A stretch of DNA of 64,000 nucleotides, taken from assembly GCF_023008585.1 (NCBI RefSeq), contig NZ_CP095390.1, positions 930,001-994,000 of the forward strand, given 5' to 3'. Below the pieces are notes generated by a model. It worked only from the letters and a program-made list of their open reading frames with translations, was not told the DNA's origin and searched no databases. Of the stretch, positions 17,405 to 26,154 are shown one piece after another. Both the position numbers and the translations under genes were made by a program. Each line of letters starts with the position of its first letter. Position 1 is the stretch's first letter. Source of the DNA: Natribaculum breve. GTDB lineage: Archaea; Halobacteriota; Halobacteria; Halobacteriales; Natrialbaceae.

Positions 17405-18763
17405 ATGGGAGATAATACCTCTCGCAGGTCGGTGTTGCGGCGAACGGGTGCGCTCGCGCTCGCGGGATCGGTCGGCGTCGCCGGCTGCCTGGGCGACGAC
17501 GGCGGCGGCGGTGGCGGAGACGGGACGCTCCGGATCGGGGCGATCCAGCCGCTGTCGGGTGCACTCGAGTACTACGGTCGGATCAGCCTGATGGGGTTTT
17601 ACTCGGGGCTTGCGTACAAACACGACGTCGACCCGCTCGAGGCGTTCACTTCCGGGACGTACACGATCGAACCCGACGACGGGCCGACGTACGAACTCTA
17701 CCTGGAAGATACGGGGTTCGACGTCGCAACGGCCGAGAACGTCGCGACGAACCTCGTCGCCGACGAGGACGTGGACCTGCTGTTCGGGGCGTCGTCGTCG
17801 GACGCGGCGCGACGGATCATCCCGAACGTCGTCGACGAGGCGAACGTCCCCTACCTCATCGGGCCGGCGGCCGACGGCGACATCACGGCCTCGAGCGAGC
17901 ACTGTCACGACCTCGCCTTCCGGGCGAGCGAACACACCGGGATGGACGCCCGCGCCGGCGGCCGGTACGTCGCACAGCAGGGCGACGTCTCGACGGTCGC
18001 GATCTTCGCCGTCGACGGCGCGTTCGGCCGCGGCGTCGCGAACAACTATCGGGAGGTCCTCGAGAACGAGGGGATCGAGGTCCTCGAGCCGCGGTACGTC
18101 GAACAGGGATACAGCGAGTTCGGCGGGCTGTTCGACGAGGCGGTCGCCGACGGAGCAGACGGCGTCGTCGGCGGATTCACGTTCCTGACGCTGCCGAACT
18201 TCCTCGAGACGGGGATGGACTACGACGTCCAGATCTTCGGGGGGTTTGCCGAACTCGTCACGACTCAGGAGGTAAGCGGCGCGGTCGAGAACGTCTTCGA
18301 CGGAGAGGAGTTCACCGCCGAGGACATCCAGGAGGTCGGCCTCGGGCCGTTCACGACGCGATACCACTGGAACCAGTACGACAACGAGATCAACGACGAG
18401 TTCGTCGACCTCCACGTCGAGGCCTACGACGTGGTCCCCGACCTGTTCAGTGCGGGGACGTTCGTCGCCGCGTCGGCGCTCTCGCAGGCGATCGACGAGG
18501 CCGGCTCGACCGACGGCGAGGAGATCGCCGACGCCATGCGCGGGATGACCGTCACCGACACGCCGAAAGGCGAAGACGGCTACACGTTCCAGGAGCACAA
18601 CAATCAGGCCGCCTCGGCGATGACCGTCGCGTGGCCGGTTCCTACCAGCGAGGAGTACCAGGACACCTGGGATGCGTCGATCATGCCCGGCGAACCGATC
18701 GAGACGCTCGAGTCGGACGCGGTGATGATTCCGGCCGAGGAGGCGAGCTGTGACCTCAGCTGA
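17405..18763 (+). CDS. ABC transporter substrate-binding lipoprotein (Liv/amide type)
   Basis: 452 aa from the ATG at 17405. Tat lipoprotein signal: twin Arg motif SRRSVLRRTGALALAGS followed by the lipobox VAGC (Cys at ~28), then an acidic Gly-rich linker. The mature part is a periplasmic-binding type I fold: IGAIQPLSGALEYYG, LLFGASSSDAARRI, PYLIGPAADGD, IFAVDGAFGRGVANN. It would capture the ligand outside the cell for the Liv-type importer encoded downstream. GTG of the next gene overlaps its end by 14 bases. Ligand unknown: branched-chain amino acid, amide or aromatic acid are all possible. Confidence 0.9.
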   Translation: MGDNTSRRSVLRRTGALALAGSVGVAGCLGDDGGGGGGDGTLRIGAIQPLSGALEYYGRISLMGFYSGLAYKHDVDPLEAFTSGTYTIEPDDGPTYELYLEDTGFDVATAENVATNLVADEDVDLLFGASSSDAARRIIPNVVDEANVPYLIGPAADGDITASSEHCHDLAFRASEHTGMDARAGGRYVAQQGDVSTVAIFAVDGAFGRGVANNYREVLENEGIEVLEPRYVEQGYSEFGGLFDEAVADGADGVVGGFTFLTLPNFLETGMDYDVQIFGGFAELVTTQEVSGAVENVFDGEEFTAEDIQEVGLGPFTTRYHWNQYDNEINDEFVDLHVEAYDVVPDLFSAGTFVAASALSQAIDEAGSTDGEEIADAMRGMTVTDTPKGEDGYTFQEHNNQAASAMTVAWPVPTSEEYQDTWDASIMPGEPIETLESDAVMIPAEEASCDLS

Positions 18764-19568
18764 GCCGCTGCTCGCGACGTCCGGGCTCACCCGGGAGTTC
18801 GGCGGGATCACCGCCGTCGACGGCGTCGACTTCACGCTCGCGGACGGCGAACTCTGCTCGGTCATCGGCCCGAACGGGGCCGGGAAGACGACGTTTTTCA
18901 ACCTGCTGACCGGCGTCCTCGAGCCGACGCGTGGCACCGTCGAGTTCTCGCCGTCCGATCGCGACGGCGCAGTCGACGTCACCGACGCCTCGCCTCACGA
19001 GACGGCGCTGCTGGGTCTCCACCGATCGTACCAGATCACGAACGTCTTCCCGACCGTCTCGGTCCTCGAGAACGTCCGCATCGCCGTCCAGGCTCACCGC
19101 GGCAACGACACGTGGCGGTTCTGGCGGAACGTCCACGCGTTCGACGATCACTTCGTCGAGGCCGAACGTATCCTCGAGCGGATCGGCCTCGCCGAATCGG
19201 CCGATCGGCCCGCCGAGACCCTGAGCCACGGGGAGAAACGCAGCCTCGAGATCGGCATCGCGCTCGCTGGCGATCCCGACCTGCTGTTGCTCGACGAGCC
19301 CACGGCGGGCGTCTCGAGCGAGGACGTGGCCCAGGTGACGGCCCTCATCGAGGACGTCGCCGCCGATCACGCGATCATGCTGATCGAACACAACATGGAC
19401 GTCGTCATGGGGATCAGCGACCGCGTCGTCGTCCTCGACCGGGGCGAACTGATCGCCGACGGCGATCCCGAGACGGTCCGCGAGAGCGAGGCCGTCCAGC
19501 GTGCGTACCTCGGCGGCTACGAGGACGACGGGGCTGCCGACGCGGGAGCGGGGGTGACCGCCGGATGA
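18750..19568 (+). CDS. livG: ABC transporter ATP-binding protein, LivG type
   Basis: 272 aa from a GTG at 18750, with SD GAGGAGG a few bases before. Walker A GPNGAGKTT, the signature LSHGEKRSLEIG, Walker B LLLLDEPTAGVS and the H-loop IEHNMDVVM are present. The region QITNVFPTVSVLENV is typical of LivG rather than LivF. The start lies inside the end of the binding-protein gene (14-base overlap). The gene ends GVTAG and its stop overlaps a 23-codon mini-ORF. Confidence 0.9.
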   Translation: MTSAEPLLATSGLTREFGGITAVDGVDFTLADGELCSVIGPNGAGKTTFFNLLTGVLEPTRGTVEFSPSDRDGAVDVTDASPHETALLGLHRSYQITNVFPTVSVLENVRIAVQAHRGNDTWRFWRNVHAFDDHFVEAERILERIGLAESADRPAETLSHGEKRSLEIGIALAGDPDLLLLDEPTAGVSSEDVAQVTALIEDVAADHAIMLIEHNMDVVMGISDRVVVLDRGELIADGDPETVRESEAVQRAYLGGYEDDGAADAGAGVTAG

Positions 19569-19636
19569 AGACGACGGTCGACGACGCGAGGACGAGCGTG
19601 CGAACGCGAGTGCGAGCGGAGGTGGACGGCCCGTGA
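19565..19636 (+). CDS. 23-aa mini-cistron between livG and livF
   Basis: Starts MKTTVDDARTSVRTRVR. Its ATG overlaps the livG stop (ATGA, 19565-19568) and its TGA overlaps the livF start (GTGA, 19633-19636), so it forms a coupled bridge. The DNA gtgcgaacgcgagtgcgag followed by cggaggtgg resembles the 50-bp repeat unit (gtgcgaatgcgagtacgcc ... ggaggtgg), so it may be a decayed relative of those mini-cistrons. Confidence 0.45.
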   Translation: MKTTVDDARTSVRTRVRAEVDGP

Positions 19637-20331
19637 CGCTGCTCGAACTCGAGGGCGTCCACACCTACTACGACGAGAGTCACGTCCTGCAGGGGGTCGA
19701 CCTCGCGGTCGAGGAGGGCGAGATCGTCGCACTCGTCGGTCGCAACGGCGTCGGCAAGACGACGACGCTGCGGTCGATCCTGCAGTTGACGCCGCCGCGG
19801 GAGGGCGTCGTTCGCTTTCGCGGCGAGGACGTCACCAGCGAGCACACCCACGAGGTCGCCGACCGCGGCGTCGGCTGGGTACCAGAAGAGCGGCGGACGT
19901 TCGGATACCTCTCCGTCGAGGAGAACGTCCGCGTCGCCGTCCGGTCCGACCAGGACTTCGACGCGCTCCGGGAGTACGTCTTCGACCTCTTTCCCGCCCT
20001 CGAGCGCTTTCGCGAGAAAGAGGCGCGGAACTTGAGCGGCGGCCAACAGCAGATGCTCGCGATCGCCCGCGGCATGGTCGGCGACAACGACCTCCTGCTC
20101 GTCGACGAACCGAGCGAGGGGCTGGCACCGATGATCGTCGACCAGGTCGTCGAGGCGCTGCGCGAGGCGTCGGCCGAGACCACGATGATCCTCGTCGAGC
20201 AGAACTTCCCGCTGGCGATGGACCTCGCGGATCGCTTCTACCTGCTCGATCACGGGACGGTCGTCGAGTCGGGGCCGACAGCGGACGTAAGCGCCGACGA
20301 CGAACGCATCCGGAGGTATCTGTCGGCATGA
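19633..20331 (+). CDS. livF: ABC transporter ATP-binding protein, LivF type
   Basis: 232 aa from a GTG at 19633 with the SD GGAGGTGG about 10 bases upstream. Walker A GRNGVGKTT, signature NLSGGQQQMLAIAR, Walker B LLLVDEPSEGLAP and IRRYLSA at the C-terminus are the LivF hallmarks. It pairs with LivG to drive the importer. The last four bases overlap the start of livH. Confidence 0.9.
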   Translation: MTLLELEGVHTYYDESHVLQGVDLAVEEGEIVALVGRNGVGKTTTLRSILQLTPPREGVVRFRGEDVTSEHTHEVADRGVGWVPEERRTFGYLSVEENVRVAVRSDQDFDALREYVFDLFPALERFREKEARNLSGGQQQMLAIARGMVGDNDLLLVDEPSEGLAPMIVDQVVEALREASAETTMILVEQNFPLAMDLADRFYLLDHGTVVESGPTADVSADDERIRRYLSA

Positions 20332-21368
20332 CGGGTGACGTCGTCGCGCTGACAGCCGCCGTCCCCGACGTGGCGCTGCTCGCGGACGCCTTCGGGCGGT
20401 TCTTCCAGCCGAGTACGTTCGCACGGCTCGTCGTCGAGGGACTCGGCAAGGCAGCCGTGTACTTCATCATCGCCGTCGGCCTGACGCTCGTGTTCGGGCT
20501 GATGGGCGTGCTCAACTTCGCCCACGGCGCGTTCGCGATGCTCGGTTCCTACCTCGGCGGCGTCCTCGTGGTCGTCGCGCTGGCCGGCGGTGCCGGCCCG
20601 ATCGCGTCGATCGCCTTCTTCGTCGTCGCCGCTGCGGTCGTCTTCGCCGTCATGACCGTCGTCGGCGGCGCACTCGAGGTGACGCTCGTGCGCCCAATCT
20701 ACGACCGGACGCCGACCTACCAGATCCTGATGACGTTCGGCATCGGGCTGATCCTGGAGGAGACGACCCGGATCGCCGCCACCTTGCGGGGCGTCCAGCC
20801 CGAGCCGCCGTGGTTGAAAGCGCGAGGAACGCTCCCGGGATTCCTGGAGACGCGGTACGATGTCCTCGGCGCGAACGTCCGGGGATTCTACGTCTTCGAG
20901 ATCGTCCTCGGCGTTCTGGTCGCGGCCGCCGTCTGGCTCTTTCTCACGCGGACGCTCTACGGGCTGTACATCCGCGCGGGCAGCGAGGACCCGGAGATGG
21001 TCGAGGCGCTCGGCGTCGACGTTCGGAAGGCGTTCACCGTCGTCTTCGGACTCGGCACCGGGCTCGCGGCCGTCGGCGGCGTCTTGCTCATGTGGGACCC
21101 GCTGTGGGGGGCGAGCGTCCTCCTCAACATCGAGGTGTTGCTCTACGCGTTCGTCGTCGTCATCATCGGCGGCCTCGGCTCGTTCAAGGGAACGCTCGTG
21201 GCCGCCGTCGTCGTCGGCGTCGCCGACTCGTTTACCACGTGGCTGTTTAGCACGGGGATCGTCACCTTCTCCGGCCTGTCCGAAGTGACGGTCTTCCTCC
21301 TGCTCGTGGTCGTGCTGATCGTCCGCCCGCAGGGACTGTACGGCGTCGAGGAGGTGGGCGGCCATTAG
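20328..21368 (+). CDS. livH: ABC transporter permease, LivH type
   Basis: 346 aa, polytopic (about 8 hydrophobic helices). The family motif GLMGVLNFAHGAFAMLGSYL lies near residue 60, and later GLYIRAGSEDPEMVEALGVDV and VVVIIGGLGSFKGTLVAAVVVG are the typical cytoplasmic loop and last helices. It has a longer N-terminus than usual (about 25 extra residues before the first helix). It overlaps livF by four bases and ends close to livM. Confidence 0.9.
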   Translation: MTGDVVALTAAVPDVALLADAFGRFFQPSTFARLVVEGLGKAAVYFIIAVGLTLVFGLMGVLNFAHGAFAMLGSYLGGVLVVVALAGGAGPIASIAFFVVAAAVVFAVMTVVGGALEVTLVRPIYDRTPTYQILMTFGIGLILEETTRIAATLRGVQPEPPWLKARGTLPGFLETRYDVLGANVRGFYVFEIVLGVLVAAAVWLFLTRTLYGLYIRAGSEDPEMVEALGVDVRKAFTVVFGLGTGLAAVGGVLLMWDPLWGASVLLNIEVLLYAFVVVIIGGLGSFKGTLVAAVVVGVADSFTTWLFSTGIVTFSGLSEVTVFLLLVVVLIVRPQGLYGVEEVGGH

Positions 21369-21423
21369 CTCGAGTCGCGACGGGGCGGGAACGCCCGGGG
21401 AGACCGACGGCGGCACCGACGCG

Positions 21424-22719
21424 GTGACCGACTCGAGCGAGCGGCCGCTCGAGGTCGAGGAGACCAACCGAGGGACGCGAACCGACGAGGGCTGGCTCTC
21501 CGAGTACGCCCGCGATCACGTCGTCCACGGCCTCGTGATCGTCGCCTTCCTCGTCTATCCCGTCGTCTACGACCTCCTGGGTCGGTCGCCGCTCGCCTCG
21601 GAGGCCGCGGCGTTCCTGCCCGGGCTGACGTTCATGATCGCGGTCCTGTACCTCGGTCTGTTCGCGATGAGCTTCGACTTCGTCAGCGGCTACACCGGCT
21701 ACCTCTCGTTCGGCCACGCCGCCTTCTACGGGACGGGCGCGTACGCCGTCGTGCTCGCGACGAACGGCAAGATTCCGGGCGTCCCCGCCGACACGCCGTT
21801 CGTCCTCACGATGCTGCTCGGTGCGGTCCTCGCAGGCGTCCTCGCACTCGCCATGGGTGCCGTCTCGTTCCGGCTGACCGGCGTCTACTTCGCGATGATC
21901 ACGCTCGGGTTCGCGCAGGTGCTGTACGAACTCGTGCGCAACTGGGGGTACGTCAGCCCGAACCCGAGCGAGGGCGCGACCGTCGACGGCGGGGCCCTCG
22001 AGGTCGGCGTCCCCTACGTCGACTCGCTCGGCCTCGCGGTCGGTCGTCTCACCGGTGACAGCTTCGAGAACGTTCTCGGGACCGGGTTCGACGTCTCCGC
22101 GACGATGACCTCCTACTACGCGCTCGCGCTCGTGGTCGTCGTCTGTTACTTCTCGATGCAGCGGATCATCCACTCGCCGTTCGGCAAGGCGATGATCGCC
22201 GTCCGCGAGAACGAAGAACGCGCCGAAGCCGTCGGCTACGACGTCTTCCGGATCAAGATGGGTGCGTTCGCCGCGAGCGCCTTCTTCGCCGGCATCGCGG
22301 GGGCGCTGTTCGCCGGCTACTCGCGCTCGGTCTCCCCCGAGAGCACGTACTTCTTCCTCGTGACGGCGGACGCCCTGATCGTCACGATCGTCGGCGGCAT
22401 CGGTACCCTCGCCGGACCGCTGTACGGCACCGTCTTCCACGAGTGGCTCGGCGACGTCCTCTCGACGGAAGACGACGGGATCGCGACCTATCTCCGGGAG
22501 ACGGTTCCCGAAGGCCTGCTGACGACCGACGTCGGCGGCGTCACGTTCGCCGACGTGATCAACTCGGTCGTCGACGGCCGCGCCCCGCTGTACCTCGGAA
22601 TCGTCTTCGTGCTGTTCGTGCTGTTCGTCCCCAACGGCCTGCTCGGGACCGTCCGGGACCGACTGGGCGGCACCGTCGCCGAGCGCACGGGCGACGTCCT
22701 CGAGCGATATCGGCGGTGA
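21424..22719 (+). CDS. livM: ABC transporter permease, LivM type
   Basis: 431 aa if a GTG at 21424 is used. It has about 10 hydrophobic segments and the motif GYTGYLSFGHAAFYGTGAYA, then MIAVRENEERAEAVGYDVFRIK and GGIGTLAGPLYGTVFHEWL, as in LivM. The start is uncertain. The GTG has no SD, whereas an in-frame ATT at 21364 overlaps the livH stop and is preceded at good spacing by GGAGGTGGG, the SD used elsewhere in this cluster. It is the last gene of the importer operon. Confidence 0.88.
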   Translation: MTDSSERPLEVEETNRGTRTDEGWLSEYARDHVVHGLVIVAFLVYPVVYDLLGRSPLASEAAAFLPGLTFMIAVLYLGLFAMSFDFVSGYTGYLSFGHAAFYGTGAYAVVLATNGKIPGVPADTPFVLTMLLGAVLAGVLALAMGAVSFRLTGVYFAMITLGFAQVLYELVRNWGYVSPNPSEGATVDGGALEVGVPYVDSLGLAVGRLTGDSFENVLGTGFDVSATMTSYYALALVVVVCYFSMQRIIHSPFGKAMIAVRENEERAEAVGYDVFRIKMGAFAASAFFAGIAGALFAGYSRSVSPESTYFFLVTADALIVTIVGGIGTLAGPLYGTVFHEWLGDVLSTEDDGIATYLRETVPEGLLTTDVGGVTFADVINSVVDGRAPLYLGIVFVLFVLFVPNGLLGTVRDRLGGTVAERTGDVLERYRR

Positions 22720-22754
22720 TCGGGGACTCGAGTTCTCGCGTGTGAGTGTCGTCG

Positions 22755-22844
22755 CTACTCTTCGACGACTTCGATCTCGTATCCGCGCTCTTCGTCGTCT
22801 GTCGTGTCGAAAATTCGGTCGAGCAGATCGTCGATGACGCCCAT
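22755..22844 (-). CDS. Very small acidic protein, unknown
   Basis: 29 aa from the ATG at 22844 (MGVIDDLLDRIFDTTDDEE), ending EVVEE. Strongly acidic with an amphipathic helix at the start. The composition matches real haloarchaeal proteins and the gene lies downstream of an AT-rich stretch (22867-22918) that would serve as its promoter, so it is probably real. No family recognised. Confidence 0.45.
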   Translation of the reverse strand: MGVIDDLLDRIFDTTDDEERGYEIEVVEE

Positions 22845-22955
22845 GTCCGATGGTGATACCGAACGGCAATATATTTTTCCATGAAATATATAATTATATT
22901 ACAAATTATTTTGATAGAATTGCGGCTGGCGAATCGCTACCCGGCACGAGCGAGG

Positions 22956-24287
22956 TCACTCGAGTGCGTCGACCGTGGGTCGGTTCACCTCGTCTGCGAC
23001 GACCGCTCGGTCGGGAAGTTCGGGCGTCGGTTCTCGACCGAGGGTGAGCAGTCGTTCGGTGAGGGTGAGTTCGTCCGCGACCGGACTCGATTTCTCGATC
23101 TCTTCGTACTCGACCACGACGCCCTCGTCGCTCGACGCGATGCGGACGACACACAGCTGATACGACGGGTAGTAGACCGGTGGGAGTCGTCCGGCGACGA
23201 CGTTTCGACGGTGGAGACGCTTCAGCCAGGTGCCCGTGTTGACGAGCAGTCTGTCGTCGACTTCCAGTTCCTTCAGACGGTGCGTGTGTCCGTAGCAAAA
23301 GATCGCCGTCTCCGGACGATCGGCAAAGACCTCGCGGGCGGCTTCCCTGTACGGATCGTCGGGATCGACCGTGAGGTTCGTCTCGCCGATCCCGAACCGA
23401 TCGATCGTCTCCCTGATGTCGCGGAGGAAAAACGACAGCGGGATCGCGACGAGCACCAACAGCCCGACGATCGCCACGTTGATCGTGAGCAGCAGGTGGA
23501 CGGCCGCCCCGGCCAGACCGAACCGGGCGAGGAACGCGTCGGCCGTCTCGACCGGTATCGACCAGATCCCGGCCAGATCGAGCCCCGCGAGAACCGCGAG
23601 GACGACGCTGACGTTGAACAGAAACAGGAACGGGACCGTTGCGTACCGCAGGAAGGGGTTCATCTCGCGGTAAAAGTACTTCGAGACGAGCCAGTTGGGC
23701 ATTCGCTCGGTGGGCGTCACCGCCTGCACGTCTTTCAGCCAGTTGTACCGTCCGCGGTCGGATAGCCGACCCGCCCGGCTCGTCACTTCCGTGTTGTAGA
23801 AGTACCCAAGCGGCGTCGCGTGTGGGTTGCCGAAGTCCTCGATCCGGTTGTTGGGGTCTCGCTGGTGGCCGTGTTCGAACCAGATCGTGCGGTCGCCCAC
23901 CGGCCGGGTGATCGACTCGGCCTGGACGAGGTCGACGTTGTACTCGTCGAACCGGTCGACGTACTCGTCGTAGGCGGCGAGTTCGTGATCGTGGTTGCCC
24001 GGCAACAGCGTGATCGGGATCGACTCGCCGGTCGCACGGAGCTGGTCGAACAGCCTCCCGTACTTCTCGACCAGGACGTCGAACTTCTCTATCCCCTCGA
24101 GTTCGGTGAACTCCCAGAGGCCGAACGCGTCGCCGTTGATTATCAGTTCCGCGTCTTCGTCGGTCGATTCCAGTCGCTCGAGGAACTCGAGTAACTCCTC
24201 TATGAAGTCGACGCGCTCGAGTTGCTCGTCGCCACCGATGTGGAGGTCGCTGATCACGTAGTAGACCGAGTCGTCGGCGTCGGTCAT
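22956..24287 (-). CDS. Membrane-anchored metallophosphoesterase (calcineurin-like)
   Basis: 443 aa. The dinuclear-metal motifs appear in order: ISDLHIGG (~12-19), INGDAFG (~50), LLPGNHDHELAAY (~94), WFEHGHQRDP (~137) and CYGHTHRLKEL (~339). Between motifs four and five lie two hydrophobic segments (~212-240 and ~260-290), so the catalytic domain is split by a membrane hairpin, an uncommon layout. It probably hydrolyses a phosphomono- or diester at the membrane; the substrate is unknown. The gene is monocistronic; palindromic repeats lie upstream. Confidence 0.85.
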   Translation of the reverse strand: MTDADDSVYYVISDLHIGGDEQLERVDFIEELLEFLERLESTDEDAELIINGDAFGLWEFTELEGIEKFDVLVEKYGRLFDQLRATGESIPITLLPGNHDHELAAYDEYVDRFDEYNVDLVQAESITRPVGDRTIWFEHGHQRDPNNRIEDFGNPHATPLGYFYNTEVTSRAGRLSDRGRYNWLKDVQAVTPTERMPNWLVSKYFYREMNPFLRYATVPFLFLFNVSVVLAVLAGLDLAGIWSIPVETADAFLARFGLAGAAVHLLLTINVAIVGLLVLVAIPLSFFLRDIRETIDRFGIGETNLTVDPDDPYREAAREVFADRPETAIFCYGHTHRLKELEVDDRLLVNTGTWLKRLHRRNVVAGRLPPVYYPSYQLCVVRIASSDEGVVVEYEEIEKSSPVADELTLTERLLTLGREPTPELPDRAVVADEVNRPTVDALE

Positions 24288-24345
24288 TCACTCAGACGTC
24301 CGGGCCCACCACCAAAGGTGTTCCTGGCAGGACGTGGAACGTCTC

Positions 24346-24427
24346 GTACGGTCTGCTGTCCCGATCGTCCGCAGCGACCGCCCGGCGGGACGCAGTCGCT
24401 GCGGGACGGCCGGACAGCGGTCCGTAT
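24346..24427. repeat. Palindromic repeat family C, copy 1 (82 bp)
   Basis: Ends tacggtctgctgt and acagcggtccgta form a terminal inverted repeat; the centre is a GC hairpin containing ccgcagcgaccg. It has the same length and order as the copy at 58551-58632 and is followed after five bases by a family B repeat. Confidence 0.65.
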
Positions 24428-24432
24428 CACTC

Positions 24433-24542
24433 ATACTACTGGACAAAACGATTCTCACATCGATCGCACTCGAACAGCCGTCGCCGGCGACGACGGCACG
24501 TGAGACGCGATCGAGTGTTCAGTGACTTTTGTCCGGCAGTAT
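24433..24542. repeat. Palindromic repeat family B, copy 1 (110 bp)
   Basis: Bounded by atactactggacaaaa and ttttgtccggcagtat, with an inner dyad around gccgtcgccggcgacgacggc and the flanking cgatcgcactcga. It is homologous over its full length to the 110-bp element at 25356-25465. Confidence 0.7.
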
Positions 24543-24723
24543 CACGACGCGACGTTCGATCCGGCACGGCCGAACGTTTCCGTGCGGACAGTGTGCCACC
24601 TGCTTGTGCTACGCATCTCCTCTTTCGCTCGAATTCGTCGGCATCGTCGGTGCGGGTTCCCCGGCGGCACGTCTCGGTGCCTGCCGATCGGTCTTCTCTT
24701 CCTCGCTGCCGGTATTCGATGCG

Positions 24724-25260
24724 CTAGACGTTATGGGTCGGCGAGAACTCCTCGTCTTCGAACCCACCCTCCGGGAGCCGGTCGAGTACGACGTCCTCGT
24801 CGCCGCCACTCGTTCGCTTTCGCCCGCCGACGTCGTCGATCTCGAGTGCGTACCATCTCGTCTCCGGCCCGGTCGACGATCGGCGCACGCTCGCGTCCGC
24901 GTCGGCGGCCTGGCTGAAAAACACCGCGGCAGCTCGTTTCGCGACCGCCTCGTCCGAGAGGGGCCGTAGCGAGCCGGTGACGACGACGCTTTGCCACTGG
25001 TCGTCCTCGTCGAAGTCGTAGCTCGTGATGGTGACGGTCCGGCTCGCCTCGACGAACGCTTCCTTTCGAGAGCCGTCGGCCATCGCGAGGTGAACGATAC
25101 AGCGCGACTGCTCGGCGTCGTAGGCGACCGAGATCGGGAAGCCGTAGCCGTCGTTCTCTCTGGCCAGCGAAAGGACGCCGTGGCCCTGTCTGGCGAGGAA
25201 GTTGACCGCCTCCGTCTTCGAGATCGACCCCGCGATACCTGACATCTCTCGGGCGTACAT
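24724..25260 (-). CDS. Pyridoxamine 5'-phosphate oxidase family protein (FMN-binding split barrel)
   Basis: 178 aa. The N-terminal part KTEAVNFLARQGHGVLSLARENDGYGFPISVAYD is the haloarchaeal PPOX-like signature, a strand-turn-strand that binds FMN; the barrel continues through IVHLAMADGSRKEAF and VVVTGSLRPLSDEAV. This family binds flavin and may have oxidoreductase or haem-related roles; the exact reaction is not known. An ATG five codons later (25245) could be the real start. It is flanked by family B repeats on both sides. Confidence 0.8.
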   Translation of the reverse strand: MYAREMSGIAGSISKTEAVNFLARQGHGVLSLARENDGYGFPISVAYDAEQSRCIVHLAMADGSRKEAFVEASRTVTITSYDFDEDDQWQSVVVTGSLRPLSDEAVAKRAAAVFFSQAADADASVRRSSTGPETRWYALEIDDVGGRKRTSGGDEDVVLDRLPEGGFEDEEFSPTHNV

Positions 25261-25355
25261 CGTGCAGCGTCATCAATATGTCGGGATCTCAACCTGTGTA
25301 CGTTCGGCCCGGCTCGCCGTGGGGGCCACGAGAGCGTGTCTCGGTGAGGACAGTT

Positions 25356-25465
25356 ATACTGCCGGACGACACGGTTCGTACGTCGATCGCACTCGAGACG
25401 CTGTCGTCGCCGACGACAGCCGTCGAGACGCGATCGAGTAGTCACTGGCTGTTGCCCGGTAGTAT
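25356..25465. repeat. Palindromic repeat family B, copy 2 (110 bp)
   Basis: Bounded by atactgccggacg and cccggtagtat; the central dyad is ctgtcgtcgccgacgacag. Exactly the same length as copy 1 and alignable throughout. Its right end is the last A of the DUF502 stop codon (TAA on the minus strand, 25465-25467). Confidence 0.75.
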
Positions 25466-26154
25466 TATTCGTCGTCTGTTTTCGCGTTCCGTTCGTCCAC
25501 CACGTCGATCGGAACGCCAGCATCGATCCGTCGATGCCGGTCGACGTCGCCGAAACCGCCGCTCAGGACGCGAGTCAGCGCCTCTTCGACGGTCTCGTCG
25601 ACTTCGGTCATCTCGTCGGGGTCGACAGCGACGACGAATCCAGACGAGACGTTCGGTGCGGTCGGCAAGAACAGCAATTCCTGACCGTCCTCGGTCTGCC
25701 TGCCGGTTTTGAACGCCGTCATGCGAAGTCCCTCCCACGTTTCGATTTTGACTGGCTCTTGTAGCGACTCCTGGTCGCCCAAAGCCGTCTTGGTAGCCAT
25801 CTTCGAGGCGTTGTAGACCATGCGCAAGCCGGGGATGCTGTTCGCGACGTCGTCGAAGACGCGCTCGAGGAGGTCGCCGATCGTCGTCCGCATGAGATAC
25901 CCCATCGAGAGCGTGAGACTGGTGAAGACGATCAGCGTCACGACGACGCGGAGAAACTGCGTGACCTGCTCGCGGGTCCGTACGGCGCGTTCGCTCTCAC
26001 CCGGAATCAACGGTTCGAGCGCGTCGGGGTTCATGATGAGCCCCGGAGCGAGACCAGCGGCGAGGGCATAGAGCCTGTAGATCACGTAGAGTGAGACGAG
26101 AATGGGACCGAGGACGACGATCCCTCTCGCTAAATCTCGCTTCCACGAGGCCAT
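25465..26154 (-). CDS. DUF502 family membrane protein
   Basis: 229 aa from the ATG at 26154 (MASWKRDLARGIVVLGP). Two membrane helices (~9-30 and ~67-90) enclose a short acidic loop. The motif IPGLRMVYNASKM follows the second helix, then KIETWEGLRMTAFKTG and FLPTAPNVSSGFVVAVDPDEM are the DUF502 core. Function unknown. A longer start at 26313 is rejected because the extension is not acidic. The stop coincides with the edge of a family B palindrome. Confidence 0.85.
   Translation of the reverse strand: MASWKRDLARGIVVLGPILVSLYVIYRLYALAAGLAPGLIMNPDALEPLIPGESERAVRTREQVTQFLRVVVTLIVFTSLTLSMGYLMRTTIGDLLERVFDDVANSIPGLRMVYNASKMATKTALGDQESLQEPVKIETWEGLRMTAFKTGRQTEDGQELLFLPTAPNVSSGFVVAVDPDEMTEVDETVEEALTRVLSGGFGDVDRHRRIDAGVPIDVVDERNAKTDDE

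Noticed and set aside
15467-18982. Very long minus-strand frame across the thiolase, DUF35 and substrate-binding genes
   Set aside because: It is the antisense of four well-supported genes and of the 50-bp repeat; the apparent repeated peptides simply translate the repeat backwards.
24529-24969. Plus-strand frame opposite the PPOX gene
   Set aside because: It is antisense to a recognised FMN-binding protein over most of its length, and the Cys-rich start comes from the family B repeat and spacer DNA.
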